DNA of 64,000 nt from LGRD01 sp031382215. Its GTDB lineage: Bacteria > Pseudomonadota > Gammaproteobacteria > Burkholderiales > Burkholderiaceae_C. A program made the translations under genes and the position numbers. The notes beneath the pieces are model-generated. The model saw only the letters and a list, made by a program, of their open reading frames with translations, made no database searches and was not told the origin of the DNA. Below are positions 32,577 to 40,970 of this stretch, one piece after another (the stretch's first letter is position 1; every line of letters begins with the position of its first letter). The stretch covers positions 11,598 to 75,597 of the forward strand of contig JANMYQ010000360.1 of assembly GCA_031382215.1 (NCBI GenBank), given 5' to 3'.

Positions 32577-32582
32577 GATCCT

Positions 32583-33113
32583 ATGAAACTCAAGACGATA
32601 TTCGCCGCGGTTGGCTTGTCGATGACGGCAGCCGCAACTTTCGCTGCCGACCAGTCCATTTCACTTCTGTCCACGGGCGTGAATACCTACGCGGGCTCCT
32701 TCGCCGCGGTTTCCGCACCGGGCGGGTCGCTGCTCGGCTCGATCTCGCCGGTCCTCAGCAGCGATCCGCTGTTGAGCGGTGGCTCCGACACCATCACCTT
32801 CAGCGGTGCGGCGGCCGGCGTGTACCAGTTGGTGCTGAACGGAAGCGCCAGCTTCATCCAGAACCTGACGGGCAGCCTGAACGGAACGCCTCTCACGACG
32901 TACGGCGACAACCAGTTCAGCGGCATCTTCACCATCGGCACGGCCTCGCCCCCGTTCGCCTTGGTCTTGAACGGCTCAGCGGTCGGCAACTCGCTGTACT
33001 CGGGCAACCTCACGGTTACCGCTGTACCGGAACCCCAGACCTATGCGCTGATGCTCGCCGGCCTGGGCGTGATCGGCTTCATCGCGCGCCGCCGTCGCCC
33101 GCAGCAGAGCTGA
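32583..33113 (+). CDS. PEP-CTERM sorting domain protein, possibly FxDxF type
   Basis: The 176-residue protein has a signal peptide ending near AAATFAA, a Ser/Gly/Thr-rich beta domain (GGSDTITFSGAAAGVYQLVL, then LTGSLNGTPLTTYGDNQFSG), and the exosortase tail VPEPQTYALMLAGLGVIGF with an ARRRRP cluster. The strand pattern and Asn-Gly turns resemble the FxDxF family of PEP-CTERM proteins, though the name motif itself is not clear. ATG 32583 gives the signal peptide and has AGGGG upstream; a frame-linked ATG at 32532 falls inside a leader hairpin. The region ahead of it is unusually rich in control elements. Confidence 0.9.
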   Translation: MKLKTIFAAVGLSMTAAATFAADQSISLLSTGVNTYAGSFAAVSAPGGSLLGSISPVLSSDPLLSGGSDTITFSGAAAGVYQLVLNGSASFIQNLTGSLNGTPLTTYGDNQFSGIFTIGTASPPFALVLNGSAVGNSLYSGNLTVTAVPEPQTYALMLAGLGVIGFIARRRRPQQS

Positions 33114-33206
33114 AGCGCGTGCCCGGCCGCCATCCACCGCGGTCGGGGCGTGGCACACAGTTGAGCAATGGCGCTACCATGGCCGGCAACATCTTGGAGT
33201 GCCGGC

Positions 33207-33809
33207 ATGGCAGCACCATAAATGGCTGTGGCGTATATCGAAATGGAAGACTACCTGGTGCTCGAGAACGCGAGCCGGTACAAGCATGAGTACCTCGACG
33301 GGCTGATCTACGCCATTCAGGGGGAGCCGGTGCGCGGGATGGCTGGTGGTAGCACCGTGCACGCTGACTTGATCAGAAATGCGGGCTTTGCCTTGCACGC
33401 CCGATTGAAGGGCTCGCCCTGCAGCGTGAAGATGACCGAGATGCGCCTGCGCGTGATCGCAGCGAGTGCTGTCTTCTATCCCGACGTGCTGGTGCATTGC
33501 CAGGCTGTAGGCAACCCCGCGACCACGGTGGAATTGACCGAAGCCCGCCTGGTGATCCTAGTGCTGTCGCCGACGACGCAGCACTTCGACAGGAACGACA
33601 AGCTGCTTGCTTATCAAAAACTGGACGGGCTGCAGCACATCATCTTGCTCTCCAGCATGGAAGAGGCGGCCTGGCACTGCCAGCGCGTGCCTGCCGATGC
33701 ACTGTGGACGCCGCTGGCGCCGTGGCCCGCGGGGACCCGCTTGGCGCTCGACGGCCTGGGGCTCAGCCTTGGCTGGGACGAGGTGTATGAGGGTGTGGGC
33801 CTGCGCTGA
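33207..33809 (+). pseudogene. Uma2-family endonuclease, probably decayed
   Basis: The frame from ATG 33222 encodes 195 residues of a Uma2/DUF820 PD-(D/E)xK nuclease-like protein: MEDYLVLENASRYKHEYLDG, then VFYPDVLVHC with the first catalytic Asp. The second acidic position is lost: ARLVILVLSPTT has Leu where the family has Glu (compare VLVVEVLSPST in the gene at 36844). The ribosome site GGAG (33196-33199) points to ATG 33207, which reads four codons (MAAP) and meets TAA, after which the frame resumes at 33222. A nonsense change in codon 5 plus active-site loss suggests a pseudogene or a non-catalytic remnant. Confidence 0.65.
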
Positions 33810-33832
33810 AACTTGCTCGGGCGTCGCTGCAG

Positions 33833-34042
33833 CTACAACTGCAACGCCCACTGGATCAGGTACTTGGCCACGAAGCCCACCATGCCGAAGGCGAGCGCAA
33901 GGAACAGCACGAAGGTGCCGAACTTGCCCGCCTTGGACTCCCACGCCAGATGGCCGACCACGAACAGCATGTAAAGCATGAACGCGGCCAGCCCGAAGGT
34001 GAGGCCGAAGGCCGAGACCTGCTCTTCGGTGAAGCCGAACAT
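33833..34042 (-). CDS. DUF2788 small membrane protein
   Basis: A 69-residue protein with two hydrophobic helices (AFGLTFGLAAFMLYMLFVVG and FGTFVLFLALAFGMVGFVAK) joined by a short charged loop, matching the DUF2788 family of small inner-membrane proteins in Beta- and Gammaproteobacteria. Function unknown. Its ATG overlaps the stop of the DUF2189 gene (TGATG), so the pair is co-translated. Confidence 0.85.
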   Translation of the reverse strand: MFGFTEEQVSAFGLTFGLAAFMLYMLFVVGHLAWESKAGKFGTFVLFLALAFGMVGFVAKYLIQWALQL

Positions 34043-34905
34043 CAGCCCACCGCCGGCCGGTCAGTCGCAGCGTCACGCGGCGGCAACGCGGCCGTGTCCA
34101 CCAGCTCACGGTAGGCGTGCCAACTGGCGTGGCCCAGCCAGGGCAGCACCACCACCAGGCCCAGCAGGGCCGGCGCAAAGCCCAGCAGCGTGAGGACCAG
34201 AATCAGCGCGGCCCACAGGCTGAGCGGCAGCGGGTTGACCAGCACCGTCTGCCAACTGGTCAGCACGGCCTGCAGCAAGGTCACGCGTCGGTCCAGCAGC
34301 AGCGGCATGGCCACCACACTGGAGGCGAAGATCGGCGCAGCGAGCACGCCGCCGATGGCCAGCCACAGCTCGAACAGCCAGCCTCGGGGCCACTGTGAGC
34401 CCACCGTCGTGCCCGGGGCAAGCACCACGTGGCGCAAAAAATCCATCGGCGTCTCGATCGGCACAGGGGCCAGCAGGGTGATGAGTGCGGCCGAGGTCAG
34501 CACCCAGCCGGTGGCCGCCAGGGCCAGCAGCGCGCCGAACTGGAACATGCACCAGTAGTCGCGGCCCCATTTGTCGAAGTGGCTGCCCTGCCAGTTGGAC
34601 CAGGTCTTGAGCACCACGCCGAAGGTCGGCGGCTGCCCTTGTTCGATGGCGCGGCTGAGCGCATACACGCTGGTGGCCAGCGCCGGCGCCACCACCAGGA
34701 AGCCCGAGAACGCGCCTGCCAGCAGCCAGAAGTGGTCGTGAGCCAAGGCCAGCAATACGCTGCCGAACGCTGCCAGCAGAACGCCGTGGATCAGGCTGAC
34801 CCAGCCGTAGCGCCGCAGGTCGCGCCAGCCGAGCCGGAGCCAGACGAGTGGCCGCAGGATGCCCACGACGCGCGCGGCGGGCAAGAAAGTTGGGGTGGTT
34901 GGCAC
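34042..34905 (-). CDS. DUF2189 membrane protein
   Basis: The product (287 residues from GTG 34905) is a six-helix membrane protein of the DUF2189 family, found next to DUF2788 or cytochrome oxidase genes in betaproteobacteria. It begins LRPLVWLRLGWRDLRRYGWV, typical of the family, and has an Arg/Asp-rich loop with NWQGSHFDKWGRDYWCMFQF. An in-frame ATG at 34998 would add 31 unusual residues (Pro/Arg rich), so the GTG is favoured, without a strong ribosome site. No function is established. Confidence 0.75.
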   Translation of the reverse strand: MPTTPTFLPAARVVGILRPLVWLRLGWRDLRRYGWVSLIHGVLLAAFGSVLLALAHDHFWLLAGAFSGFLVVAPALATSVYALSRAIEQGQPPTFGVVLKTWSNWQGSHFDKWGRDYWCMFQFGALLALAATGWVLTSAALITLLAPVPIETPMDFLRHVVLAPGTTVGSQWPRGWLFELWLAIGGVLAAPIFASSVVAMPLLLDRRVTLLQAVLTSWQTVLVNPLPLSLWAALILVLTLLGFAPALLGLVVVLPWLGHASWHAYRELVDTAALPPRDAATDRPAVG

Positions 34906-35089
34906 GGGAGGGCAAGGCGGGTGGCCGGCGCGAGTGTAAGGAGGCGCCTGCTGCCGCCACCTGATGGCGATCAAGCCAGCGGGGAGAGGTTCATGCATGC
35001 ACCATGCAAGGCGCTGTGGCGCGACGGGCGCCGGCGCCCGACCGAACGCGGCGACAATCGCGCCCTGTCACATTGCTGCTGCCCGAACC

Positions 35090-36307
35090 GTGCCTGAACA
35101 CCTGCCCCTGCCTGACGAACCCGCACCCGACCTCGCACCCGAACCGGCAGCCGAAGCGGCACCCGAGACGGCGGCCGAAGCGGCACCCGAACCTGCACCC
35201 GAGACGGCGGTCGAAGCGGCACCCGAAACGGCACCCGAAACGGCACCCGAACCGGCACCCCACACGTCGCCCGAAACGGCGGCTGAGGTGGCACCCGGCA
35301 CGTCACCCGAATCGGTGCACGAGACCGTGCCCGAAGCGGCACCCGTCAGCGGTGAGGCGGCAAGCGCTGCGGCGCTCGAACCCGCCATCCCCGAGCTTCC
35401 TCCGGCCGCCTGCGCTGCGCGCCTGGCCGAGTTGTTTCCTGCCCTCTTCACGCCGGGCGCTGCCAAGCCGCTGAAGCTTCGCATCCAGGCCGACATCCAA
35501 CAGCGCGCGCCGGGCATCTTCACGAAGAAGTCGCTGTCGATCTTTCTGCACCGCCACACCACCAGCACGGCCTACCTGAGGGCGCTGGTGGCCTCGCCGC
35601 AGCGTGCAGACCTGGACGGCGTGCCGGCAGGCGACGTGGCCGAGGAGCACCGCGTTGCCGCGACCGCCGAACTCGAGCGCCGCCGCGCGCTGCACGACGA
35701 ACGCCGCGCGGCCGAGCGCGACGCACAACGCAAGATGCACGAGGCCCAGCGCCAAGCCGAGTTGGCGCGGCGCCCGCCACCAGCCGCACACCAGCCGCCG
35801 ACCGATGCGCAGCCAGGCCCGCCGGGATCAACCCCCGACGGGACGCAGCGGCCCGCCCGGCCCGCTCGGCCACCGCGGCACGCACAGGGCGATTCACGGC
35901 ACGGACAGGGCGACGCACGGCGCCCGCCCGACGCACGATCGCGCCCCCACGAGCAACGGCCGCCGCGCGAGCCACGACCGCCGAGCGAGCAGCGACCGCC
36001 GCACGAGCCGCAGCGAGCCCCGCAGGCAGTGCCGGCACAGCGGGCCGACGAGGCGCCGGTCAGGCCGACCGCAGACGACGAAGCTCGCCGCGAACGTGCC
36101 TTGTTGCTGCGCGCCTACGAGTCCAGCACGCTGACCCGGGCCAACTTCTGCGTGCTGAAGCGCATGACCGAAGCGCAACTGGAGGATCAATTGGCGCAGG
36201 CCCGCCTGGACGCCCCGCGACGGGAAGCGCCGCCACCGCGGCCTGCTGCGCCCGGGCCCAGGCCGGCGGCAGAGGCGCCACACCAGAGACGAGGCCCGCG
36301 CCGCTGA
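35090..36307 (+). CDS. ProQ/FinO family RNA-binding protein with extended low-complexity arms
   Basis: A 405-residue protein with one ProQ/FINO domain (about residues 105-200: LAELFPALFTPGAAKPLKLR, IQQRAPGIFTKKSLSIFLHR, then TTSTAYLRALV). Such proteins bind structured RNAs and support small-RNA regulation. Ahead of it lies a repeated Pro-Glu-Thr-Ala tract and behind it a long Pro/Arg/Gln-rich, probably disordered tail with an isolated helix (NFCVLKRMTEAQLEDQLAQA). GTG 35090 is preferred to the longer frame because a -10-like GACAAT at 35053-35058 lies between them. It is much longer than E. coli ProQ (232 residues). Confidence 0.85.
   Translation: MPEHLPLPDEPAPDLAPEPAAEAAPETAAEAAPEPAPETAVEAAPETAPETAPEPAPHTSPETAAEVAPGTSPESVHETVPEAAPVSGEAASAAALEPAIPELPPAACAARLAELFPALFTPGAAKPLKLRIQADIQQRAPGIFTKKSLSIFLHRHTTSTAYLRALVASPQRADLDGVPAGDVAEEHRVAATAELERRRALHDERRAAERDAQRKMHEAQRQAELARRPPPAAHQPPTDAQPGPPGSTPDGTQRPARPARPPRHAQGDSRHGQGDARRPPDARSRPHEQRPPREPRPPSEQRPPHEPQRAPQAVPAQRADEAPVRPTADDEARRERALLLRAYESSTLTRANFCVLKRMTEAQLEDQLAQARLDAPRREAPPPRPAAPGPRPAAEAPHQRRGPRR
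35100..35340 (+). repeat. Degenerate repeat encoding the Pro-Glu-Thr-Ala tract of the ProQ protein
   Basis: Many imperfect copies of a GCACCCGAAACG-like unit encode PETAPE/PEAAPE repeats. The copies are diverged, unlike the exact repeats at 91-204. Confidence 0.8.
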
Positions 36308-36450
36308 GGGGTCGTTGCAGAGAGAGCCATCGCTCTGGCGGGCCGCGCCGTTTGGCCGTTCGACCGTTTGAACCGCAACGCTTGCCGCTGTCGCGCACGA
36401 GCTTGTCCACGATCAAACGCCCGGCGTGCCATTGCCGCCATGCTGCGGCC

Positions 36451-36798
36451 ATGCCGAAGACCCGTGCCCTGTACCGATCGCTGCCCAAGGCCCTGCTGGC
36501 GTGCGCGCTGGCCAGCGTGCCGCAGTGGGCCAGTGCTCAAGGCGGTAGCCGCGGCGAACTGCTCTACACCACGCACTGCGTGACCTGCCACACCGAGCAG
36601 ATTCACTGGCGCGTCAAGAAGCAGGCGACCGACTGGAACAGCCTGAAAGCGCAGGTGCGGCGCTGGCAGGGCAACGCCAGCCTGGGCTGGAGTGACGACG
36701 ACGTGAGGGAAGTGTCGCGCTACCTGAACGCACGCTTTTACCGCTTCACGCCGACCGGCGCGCCGCTGACCGGGCTGAAGCGCGAGCCGCCGGGCTGA
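36451..36798 (+). CDS. Periplasmic monohaem cytochrome c
   Basis: The 115-residue protein has a signal peptide ending at WASAQ and one c-type haem site, CVTCH, near residue 45. No clear distal Met is near a typical M-P motif after the haem, so the sixth ligand is not assigned; the C-terminal half has WNSLKAQVRRWQ and VREVSRYLNARFYRF helices like those of small cytochromes that feed terminal oxidases. ATG 36451 is used because upstream residues do not fit a signal peptide. Partner unknown. Confidence 0.85.
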   Translation: MPKTRALYRSLPKALLACALASVPQWASAQGGSRGELLYTTHCVTCHTEQIHWRVKKQATDWNSLKAQVRRWQGNASLGWSDDDVREVSRYLNARFYRFTPTGAPLTGLKREPPG

Positions 36799-36843
36799 CG
36801 CGCGGCCCTCACACGGCGAATGCGGCGCCGCAGCGAGCCGGGG

Positions 36844-37419
36844 TCATGACGGCGCGGGCGGTTCGACCTCGGCGAACAGAGCCTCGGCGCTGATGTCCAG
36901 CGCCACGCTGGTCAAGTGGACCGTCTGCCCGCCTTCGAACGGGTGCAGCACCCACATCGAATCGGCGCCTTTGCGGTAGAGGTCGGTGCGGCGCGTGTCG
37001 ATGTCAACCAGCACGTACTCCTGCAGTGACTCGAGGCGCCGATAGTGGGCAAACTTTTCGCCGCGATCGTATGCGGCGGTGCTGGGCGACAGCACTTCGA
37101 CCACCAGCACCGGGGCGGCCTTGACGTGTGAGCTGGCGTGGTCGGCCTCGCTGCAGGTCACCATGACGTCGGGGTAGAAGTAGCTGTTGGCGCTGGCGAC
37201 GTGCAGCTTCATGTCGCTCATGAAGGTGCGGCAGGGCGTGCCCCGCAGGTGCTGGCGCAGGGCGATGGCAACATTGAGCGCGATGGTCACATGCCGATCC
37301 TCAGCGCCGGCCATGGCAAACGCTTCACCGTCGACATACTCGTGCCGTTCGGTGATCGTCGAATCCCACGCCAGGAATTCGCTCGCGGTCATGGCAGTTC
37401 GGTGCGCAGCGTGGCCCAT
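36844..37419 (-). CDS. Uma2-family endonuclease
   Basis: A 191-residue Uma2/DUF820 protein of the PD-(D/E)xK superfamily with the active-site positions in place: YFYPDVMVTC (Asp), VLVVEVLSPSTAAYDRGEK (Glu, then Lys) and LQEYVLVDIDTRRTDLY. The family is common in cyanobacteria and betaproteobacteria and its role is not settled; nuclease activity is predicted from the fold. ATG 37419 is preceded by GGGAG; an in-frame start at 37473 is less likely. A second, degenerate member lies at 33207-33809. Confidence 0.88.
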   Translation of the reverse strand: MGHAAHRTAMTASEFLAWDSTITERHEYVDGEAFAMAGAEDRHVTIALNVAIALRQHLRGTPCRTFMSDMKLHVASANSYFYPDVMVTCSEADHASSHVKAAPVLVVEVLSPSTAAYDRGEKFAHYRRLESLQEYVLVDIDTRRTDLYRKGADSMWVLHPFEGGQTVHLTSVALDISAEALFAEVEPPAPS

Positions 37420-37492
37420 GGCAACTCCCGGTGATTCGATGCAAGTGTCCATTGTCGGCGACCTTGCCATCAATTCCTCGCCGGGCGGCCGC

Positions 37493-38956
37493 CTACTTCA
37501 CCCGCCCGTAAGTGTCTTCGTAGCGCACGATGTCGTCTTCCCCCAGATAGCTGCCCGATTGCACCTCGATGATCTCGAGCGGCACCTTGCCCGGGTTGGC
37601 CAGGCGGTGCACCTGGCCGATCGGGATATAGGTGCTCTGGTTCTCGGTCAGCAGCAGCACCTGGTCGCCGTTGGTGATCTCGGCGGTGCCGGTGACGACG
37701 ATCCAGTGTTCGGCGCGGTGGTGGTGCTTCTGCAGGCTCAGGCGCGCGCCGGGCTTGACCATGATGCGCTTGACCTGGAAGCGCGGGCCCGAGTCGATGC
37801 TGTCGTACCAGCCCCAGGGGCGGTGCACCTGGCGGTTCAGCGTGTGTTCGGTGCGGCCGGCGCGTTGCAGTTCGCCGACGATCTGCTTGACCTCCTGGCT
37901 GCGGCTGCGGTCGGCCACCAGCACGGCGTCGGGGGTTTCGACCACCACCACGTTGTCCAGGCCGACCACGCCGACCAGCCGGCTGGTGGCGTGCACGAGC
38001 GTGTTGTGGCTGTCGCGCACCACGGTGTCGCCGTGGCTGGCGTTGCCTTGCGCGTCTTTCGTGCTGACGTCCCAGACCGCGTCCCAGGCGCCCAGGTCGG
38101 ACCAGCCAGCGTCCATGGGCACCATGCGGATGTCGAACTCGGGCGCGTCGGGGCAACGCTCCATCACCGCGTAGTCGACCGACTCGCTCGGGATCAGCGC
38201 AAACGCGGCCTTGTCGGGCCGCACGAAGGCGGCGTCGGTGCTGCGGCCGGCCCAGGCGGTGGTGGTGGCGGCGGCAATGTCGGGGCGAAAGCGCTGCAGC
38301 GCTTTCAACCACACCGACGCACGCACGACGAAGATGCCGCTGTTCCAGAAGTAGCCGCCGTCGGCCAGGTAACGCTGCGCGGTCGCGGCGTCGGGCTTTT
38401 CGACGAACCGGGCGACTTTCAGTTCGCCGGTCTCGGGGCGTTCGGGTCGCGCGGTGCGCAGGTAGCCGAAGCCGGTCTCGGGCCGGTCGGGCGTGATGCC
38501 AAGCGTGACGATCGCGCCGCCGGCCGCCGCACGCACGGCCTGGCGCAGCGCCGATGTGAAGCCGGCTTCGTTCTTGTACGCGTGGTCGGCCGCGGTGACC
38601 ACCAGTACCGGGTCGGCCGCCTCGTCGCCGGCCTGCGAATACAGGGCAGCCAAGGTCATCGCCGGCGCGGTGTTGCGGCCCATCGGTTCGAGCAACACGG
38701 CGGCGGGCGCGAGCTTGATTTCGAGCAGCTGGTCGAGCACCAGGAAACGGTGGTCTTCGTTGCCGACAACGCAGGGGGCGGCGAGCGAGATGTCGTCGGT
38801 GGCCAGCCCTGCCAGGCGCATCGCGGCTTGCTGAAACAGGCTCAGCTTGCCCTGCAGTGCAAGGAACTGTTTTGGGTGCTGCGCGCGCGACAGCGGCCAC
38901 AGCCGCGTGCCGCTGCCGCCGGCCATGATGACCGGTAGAACAGGGATGGAAGTCAT
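37493..38956 (-). CDS. manC: Mannose-1-phosphate guanylyltransferase / mannose-6-phosphate isomerase
   Basis: A bifunctional 487-residue enzyme that makes GDP-mannose from mannose-1-phosphate and GTP, with a cupin isomerase domain for fructose-6-phosphate to mannose-6-phosphate. The N-terminal transferase domain has VIMAGGSGTRLWPLSR and VARFVEKPDAATA; the C-terminal isomerase domain has LSLQKHHHRAEHWIVV with the metal-binding His residues. Length fits the AlgA/CpsB type. It is the last gene of the minus-strand EPS operon and overlaps fcl by ATGA, supplying the substrate of the GDP-fucose branch. Confidence 0.95.
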   Translation of the reverse strand: MTSIPVLPVIMAGGSGTRLWPLSRAQHPKQFLALQGKLSLFQQAAMRLAGLATDDISLAAPCVVGNEDHRFLVLDQLLEIKLAPAAVLLEPMGRNTAPAMTLAALYSQAGDEAADPVLVVTAADHAYKNEAGFTSALRQAVRAAAGGAIVTLGITPDRPETGFGYLRTARPERPETGELKVARFVEKPDAATAQRYLADGGYFWNSGIFVVRASVWLKALQRFRPDIAAATTTAWAGRSTDAAFVRPDKAAFALIPSESVDYAVMERCPDAPEFDIRMVPMDAGWSDLGAWDAVWDVSTKDAQGNASHGDTVVRDSHNTLVHATSRLVGVVGLDNVVVVETPDAVLVADRSRSQEVKQIVGELQRAGRTEHTLNRQVHRPWGWYDSIDSGPRFQVKRIMVKPGARLSLQKHHHRAEHWIVVTGTAEITNGDQVLLLTENQSTYIPIGQVHRLANPGKVPLEIIEVQSGSYLGEDDIVRYEDTYGRVK

Positions 38957-39942
38957 GTCTTCTCCGACGCCGCTTGCACGAACTCTGCGTAGGCGCTGCG
39001 CAGGCCTTGCGCCAGCGGGGTGCGCGCGGACCATCCGGTGCGCGTCAACAGGCTCACATCCATCAGCTTGCGAGGGGTGCCGTCGGGTTTGCTGGTGTCG
39101 AAGTTGATGTCGCCACCGAAGCCGGTGGTCTGGCGCACCAGTTCGGCCAATTCGGCGATCGTCACGTCGGTGCCGATGCCGATGTTCACCAGCGGTGGCT
39201 CGAAGCGGCCGGACTTCGTTTCGTCGCTGCCCAGCAGTGCGTCGTAGCGCTCGTCGGGCAGGTTCATCAGGAACACGCAGGCGTCGGCCATGTCGTTGCT
39301 GTACAGGAACTCGCGCCGCGGCGTGCCGGTGCCCCACACGGTCACGGTTTTGTCGCCGCGGACCTTGGCTTCGTGGAACTTGCGCAGCAGCGCCGGAATG
39401 ACGTGGCTGTTGGTCGGGTGGTAGTTGTCGCCCGGGCCGTACAAGTTGGTCGGCATGGCGGCCAGAAACTTGGTGCCGTACTGGCGGTTGTAGCTCCAGC
39501 ACATCTCGATGCCGGCGATCTTGGCCAGCGCGTACGGCCGATTGGTGGGCTCCAACGGGCCGGTCAGCAGCGCGTCTTCGCGCATCGGCTGCGCGGCGAG
39601 CTTGGGGTAGATGCAGCTCGAGCCCAGGAACATCAGGCGGCTCACGCCGGCCAGATGCGCGGCGTGGATCACGTTGGTCTGGACCGCCAGGTTGTCGCGG
39701 ATGAACTCGGCCGGAAAGCTGTTGTTGGCGACGATGCCGCCGACCTTGGCGGCAGCCATGAACACGTAGGCCGGCTTCTCGGCGTCGAAGAAGGCCCGCG
39801 TGGCGCGTTCGTCGGTCAGGTCGAGTTCGGCGTGCGTGCGCGTGAGCAGATTGTCGAAGCCGGCTGTGCGCAGCTTGCGCACGATCGCCGAGCCGACCAG
39901 GCCGCGGTGGCCGGCCACGTAGATGCGATGGCCCGGGTTCAT
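38953..39942 (-). CDS. fcl: GDP-L-fucose synthase
   Basis: Fcl epimerises and reduces GDP-4-keto-6-deoxymannose to GDP-L-fucose with NADPH. The 329-residue protein shows IYVAGHRGLVGSAIVRKL (nucleotide binding), MFLGSSCIYPK with the catalytic Ser, and YALAKIAGIEMCWSYNRQYG with the Tyr-x3-Lys pair. ATG 39942 overlaps the galE stop (TGATG); upstream in-frame residues belong to the galE region. The enzyme making its substrate, GDP-mannose 4,6-dehydratase (Gmd), is not in this window. Confidence 0.95.
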   Translation of the reverse strand: MNPGHRIYVAGHRGLVGSAIVRKLRTAGFDNLLTRTHAELDLTDERATRAFFDAEKPAYVFMAAAKVGGIVANNSFPAEFIRDNLAVQTNVIHAAHLAGVSRLMFLGSSCIYPKLAAQPMREDALLTGPLEPTNRPYALAKIAGIEMCWSYNRQYGTKFLAAMPTNLYGPGDNYHPTNSHVIPALLRKFHEAKVRGDKTVTVWGTGTPRREFLYSNDMADACVFLMNLPDERYDALLGSDETKSGRFEPPLVNIGIGTDVTIAELAELVRQTTGFGGDINFDTSKPDGTPRKLMDVSLLTRTGWSARTPLAQGLRSAYAEFVQAASEKT

Positions 39943-40970
39943 CAGGACACCGTGGCGAACCCGCTCGGGTTCATGCTCTGCCAGCGCCAGCTGTCGGCGC
40001 ACATCGTGTCGAGGTCGCGCAGGCCTTGCCAGCCGAGCAGTTGTTTGGCCAAGGCCGGGTCGGCATAACAGGCGCCGATGTCGCCGGGCCGGCGCGCGAC
40101 GATGTCGAACGGCACCGGGCGCTGGCTGGCACGTTCGAACGCACGCACCAGTTCGAGCACGCTGTAGCCAGTGCCGGTGCCCAGGTTGGCGGTGATCGAG
40201 CGGTTTGCGTCGAGCAGATAGCGCAGCGCGGCCACGTGGCCGTCGGCCAGGTCGAGCACGTGGATGTAGTCGCGCACGCCGGTGCCGTCGGGCGTGTCGT
40301 AGTCGTTGCCGAACACCTGCAGGCGCGCGCGCTTGCCGATGGCCACCTGCGTGACGTAAGGCATCAGGTTGTTCGGCGTGCCGCGCGGGTCTTCGCCGAT
40401 CAAGCCGCTCTCATGCGCGCCGACCGGGTTGAAGTAGCGCAGCAGCGCGATCGCCCACGACGGGTCGGCTTGCATGACGTCGCGCAAGATGTTCTCGCCC
40501 ATCAGCTTGGTGGCGCCGTACGGGTTGGTGGTGGACAGCGCCGCGTCTTCGCGGATCGGCAAGCGCTCCGGTTTGCCATAGACGGTGGCGCTGGAGCTGA
40601 ACACCAGTTTCTTGCAGCCGTGCCGCTGCATGGTGTTGCACAGGTTCAGCAGGCTGCCCAGGTTGTTGCTGTAGTAGTCGAGCGGCTTGGCGGCGCTTTC
40701 GCCCACCGCCTTGAAGGCGGCGAAATGCACCACCGCGTCGATGCGGCGGTGCGCGAACAGCGCTTCCATCGCGCCGGCATTGCACACGTCGGCCTGTACG
40801 AAATCGGGCGCGGCGCCGCTGAGCGTGCGCAGCCGGTTCAGCACTTCGGGCGAGCTGTTGCTGAAGTTGTCGACCCCTAGAACGTCGAAGCCGGCCGCCA
40901 GCAGGGCCAGCCAGGTGTGCGATGCGATGTAGCCGGCCGCGCCGGTAAGCAGGATGGTGGGCTTTGTCAT
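39942..40970 (-). CDS. galE: UDP-glucose 4-epimerase
   Basis: GalE interconverts UDP-glucose and UDP-galactose, feeding galactose into the EPS. The 342-residue protein begins ILLTGAAGYIASHTWLALL (NAD-binding Rossmann motif) and has the catalytic VFSSSATVYG Ser/Thr region and NPYGATKLMGENILRD with Tyr-x3-Lys. Later LRYFNPVGAH is typical of the family. It overlaps both neighbours, epsL and fcl, by four and one bases, so the operon is tightly coupled. Confidence 0.96.
   Translation of the reverse strand: MTKPTILLTGAAGYIASHTWLALLAAGFDVLGVDNFSNSSPEVLNRLRTLSGAAPDFVQADVCNAGAMEALFAHRRIDAVVHFAAFKAVGESAAKPLDYYSNNLGSLLNLCNTMQRHGCKKLVFSSSATVYGKPERLPIREDAALSTTNPYGATKLMGENILRDVMQADPSWAIALLRYFNPVGAHESGLIGEDPRGTPNNLMPYVTQVAIGKRARLQVFGNDYDTPDGTGVRDYIHVLDLADGHVAALRYLLDANRSITANLGTGTGYSVLELVRAFERASQRPVPFDIVARRPGDIGACYADPALAKQLLGWQGLRDLDTMCADSWRWQSMNPSGFATVS

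Larger units (their letters stand above)
32197..32582 (+). promoter_or_regulatory. 386-base non-coding control region ahead of a PEP-CTERM gene
   Basis: No frame here looks coding. From left to right it holds a 24-base imperfect palindrome (32219-32242), the palindrome AAATAT-CGA-ATATTT (32281-32295), a perfect 11-bp inverted repeat (32326-32350), a second copy of the first palindrome (32362-32385), a sigma-54-like promoter (32423-32438), a C5/G5 hairpin (32470-32485) and a leader fold (32508-32576) that pairs the ribosome site. The layout is that of a distance-activated promoter followed by a structured leader. Confidence 0.6.

Noticed and set aside
37187..38938. 583-codon plus-strand frame opposite manC
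   Set aside because: Antisense shadow of a clear manC; no domain or ribosome site.
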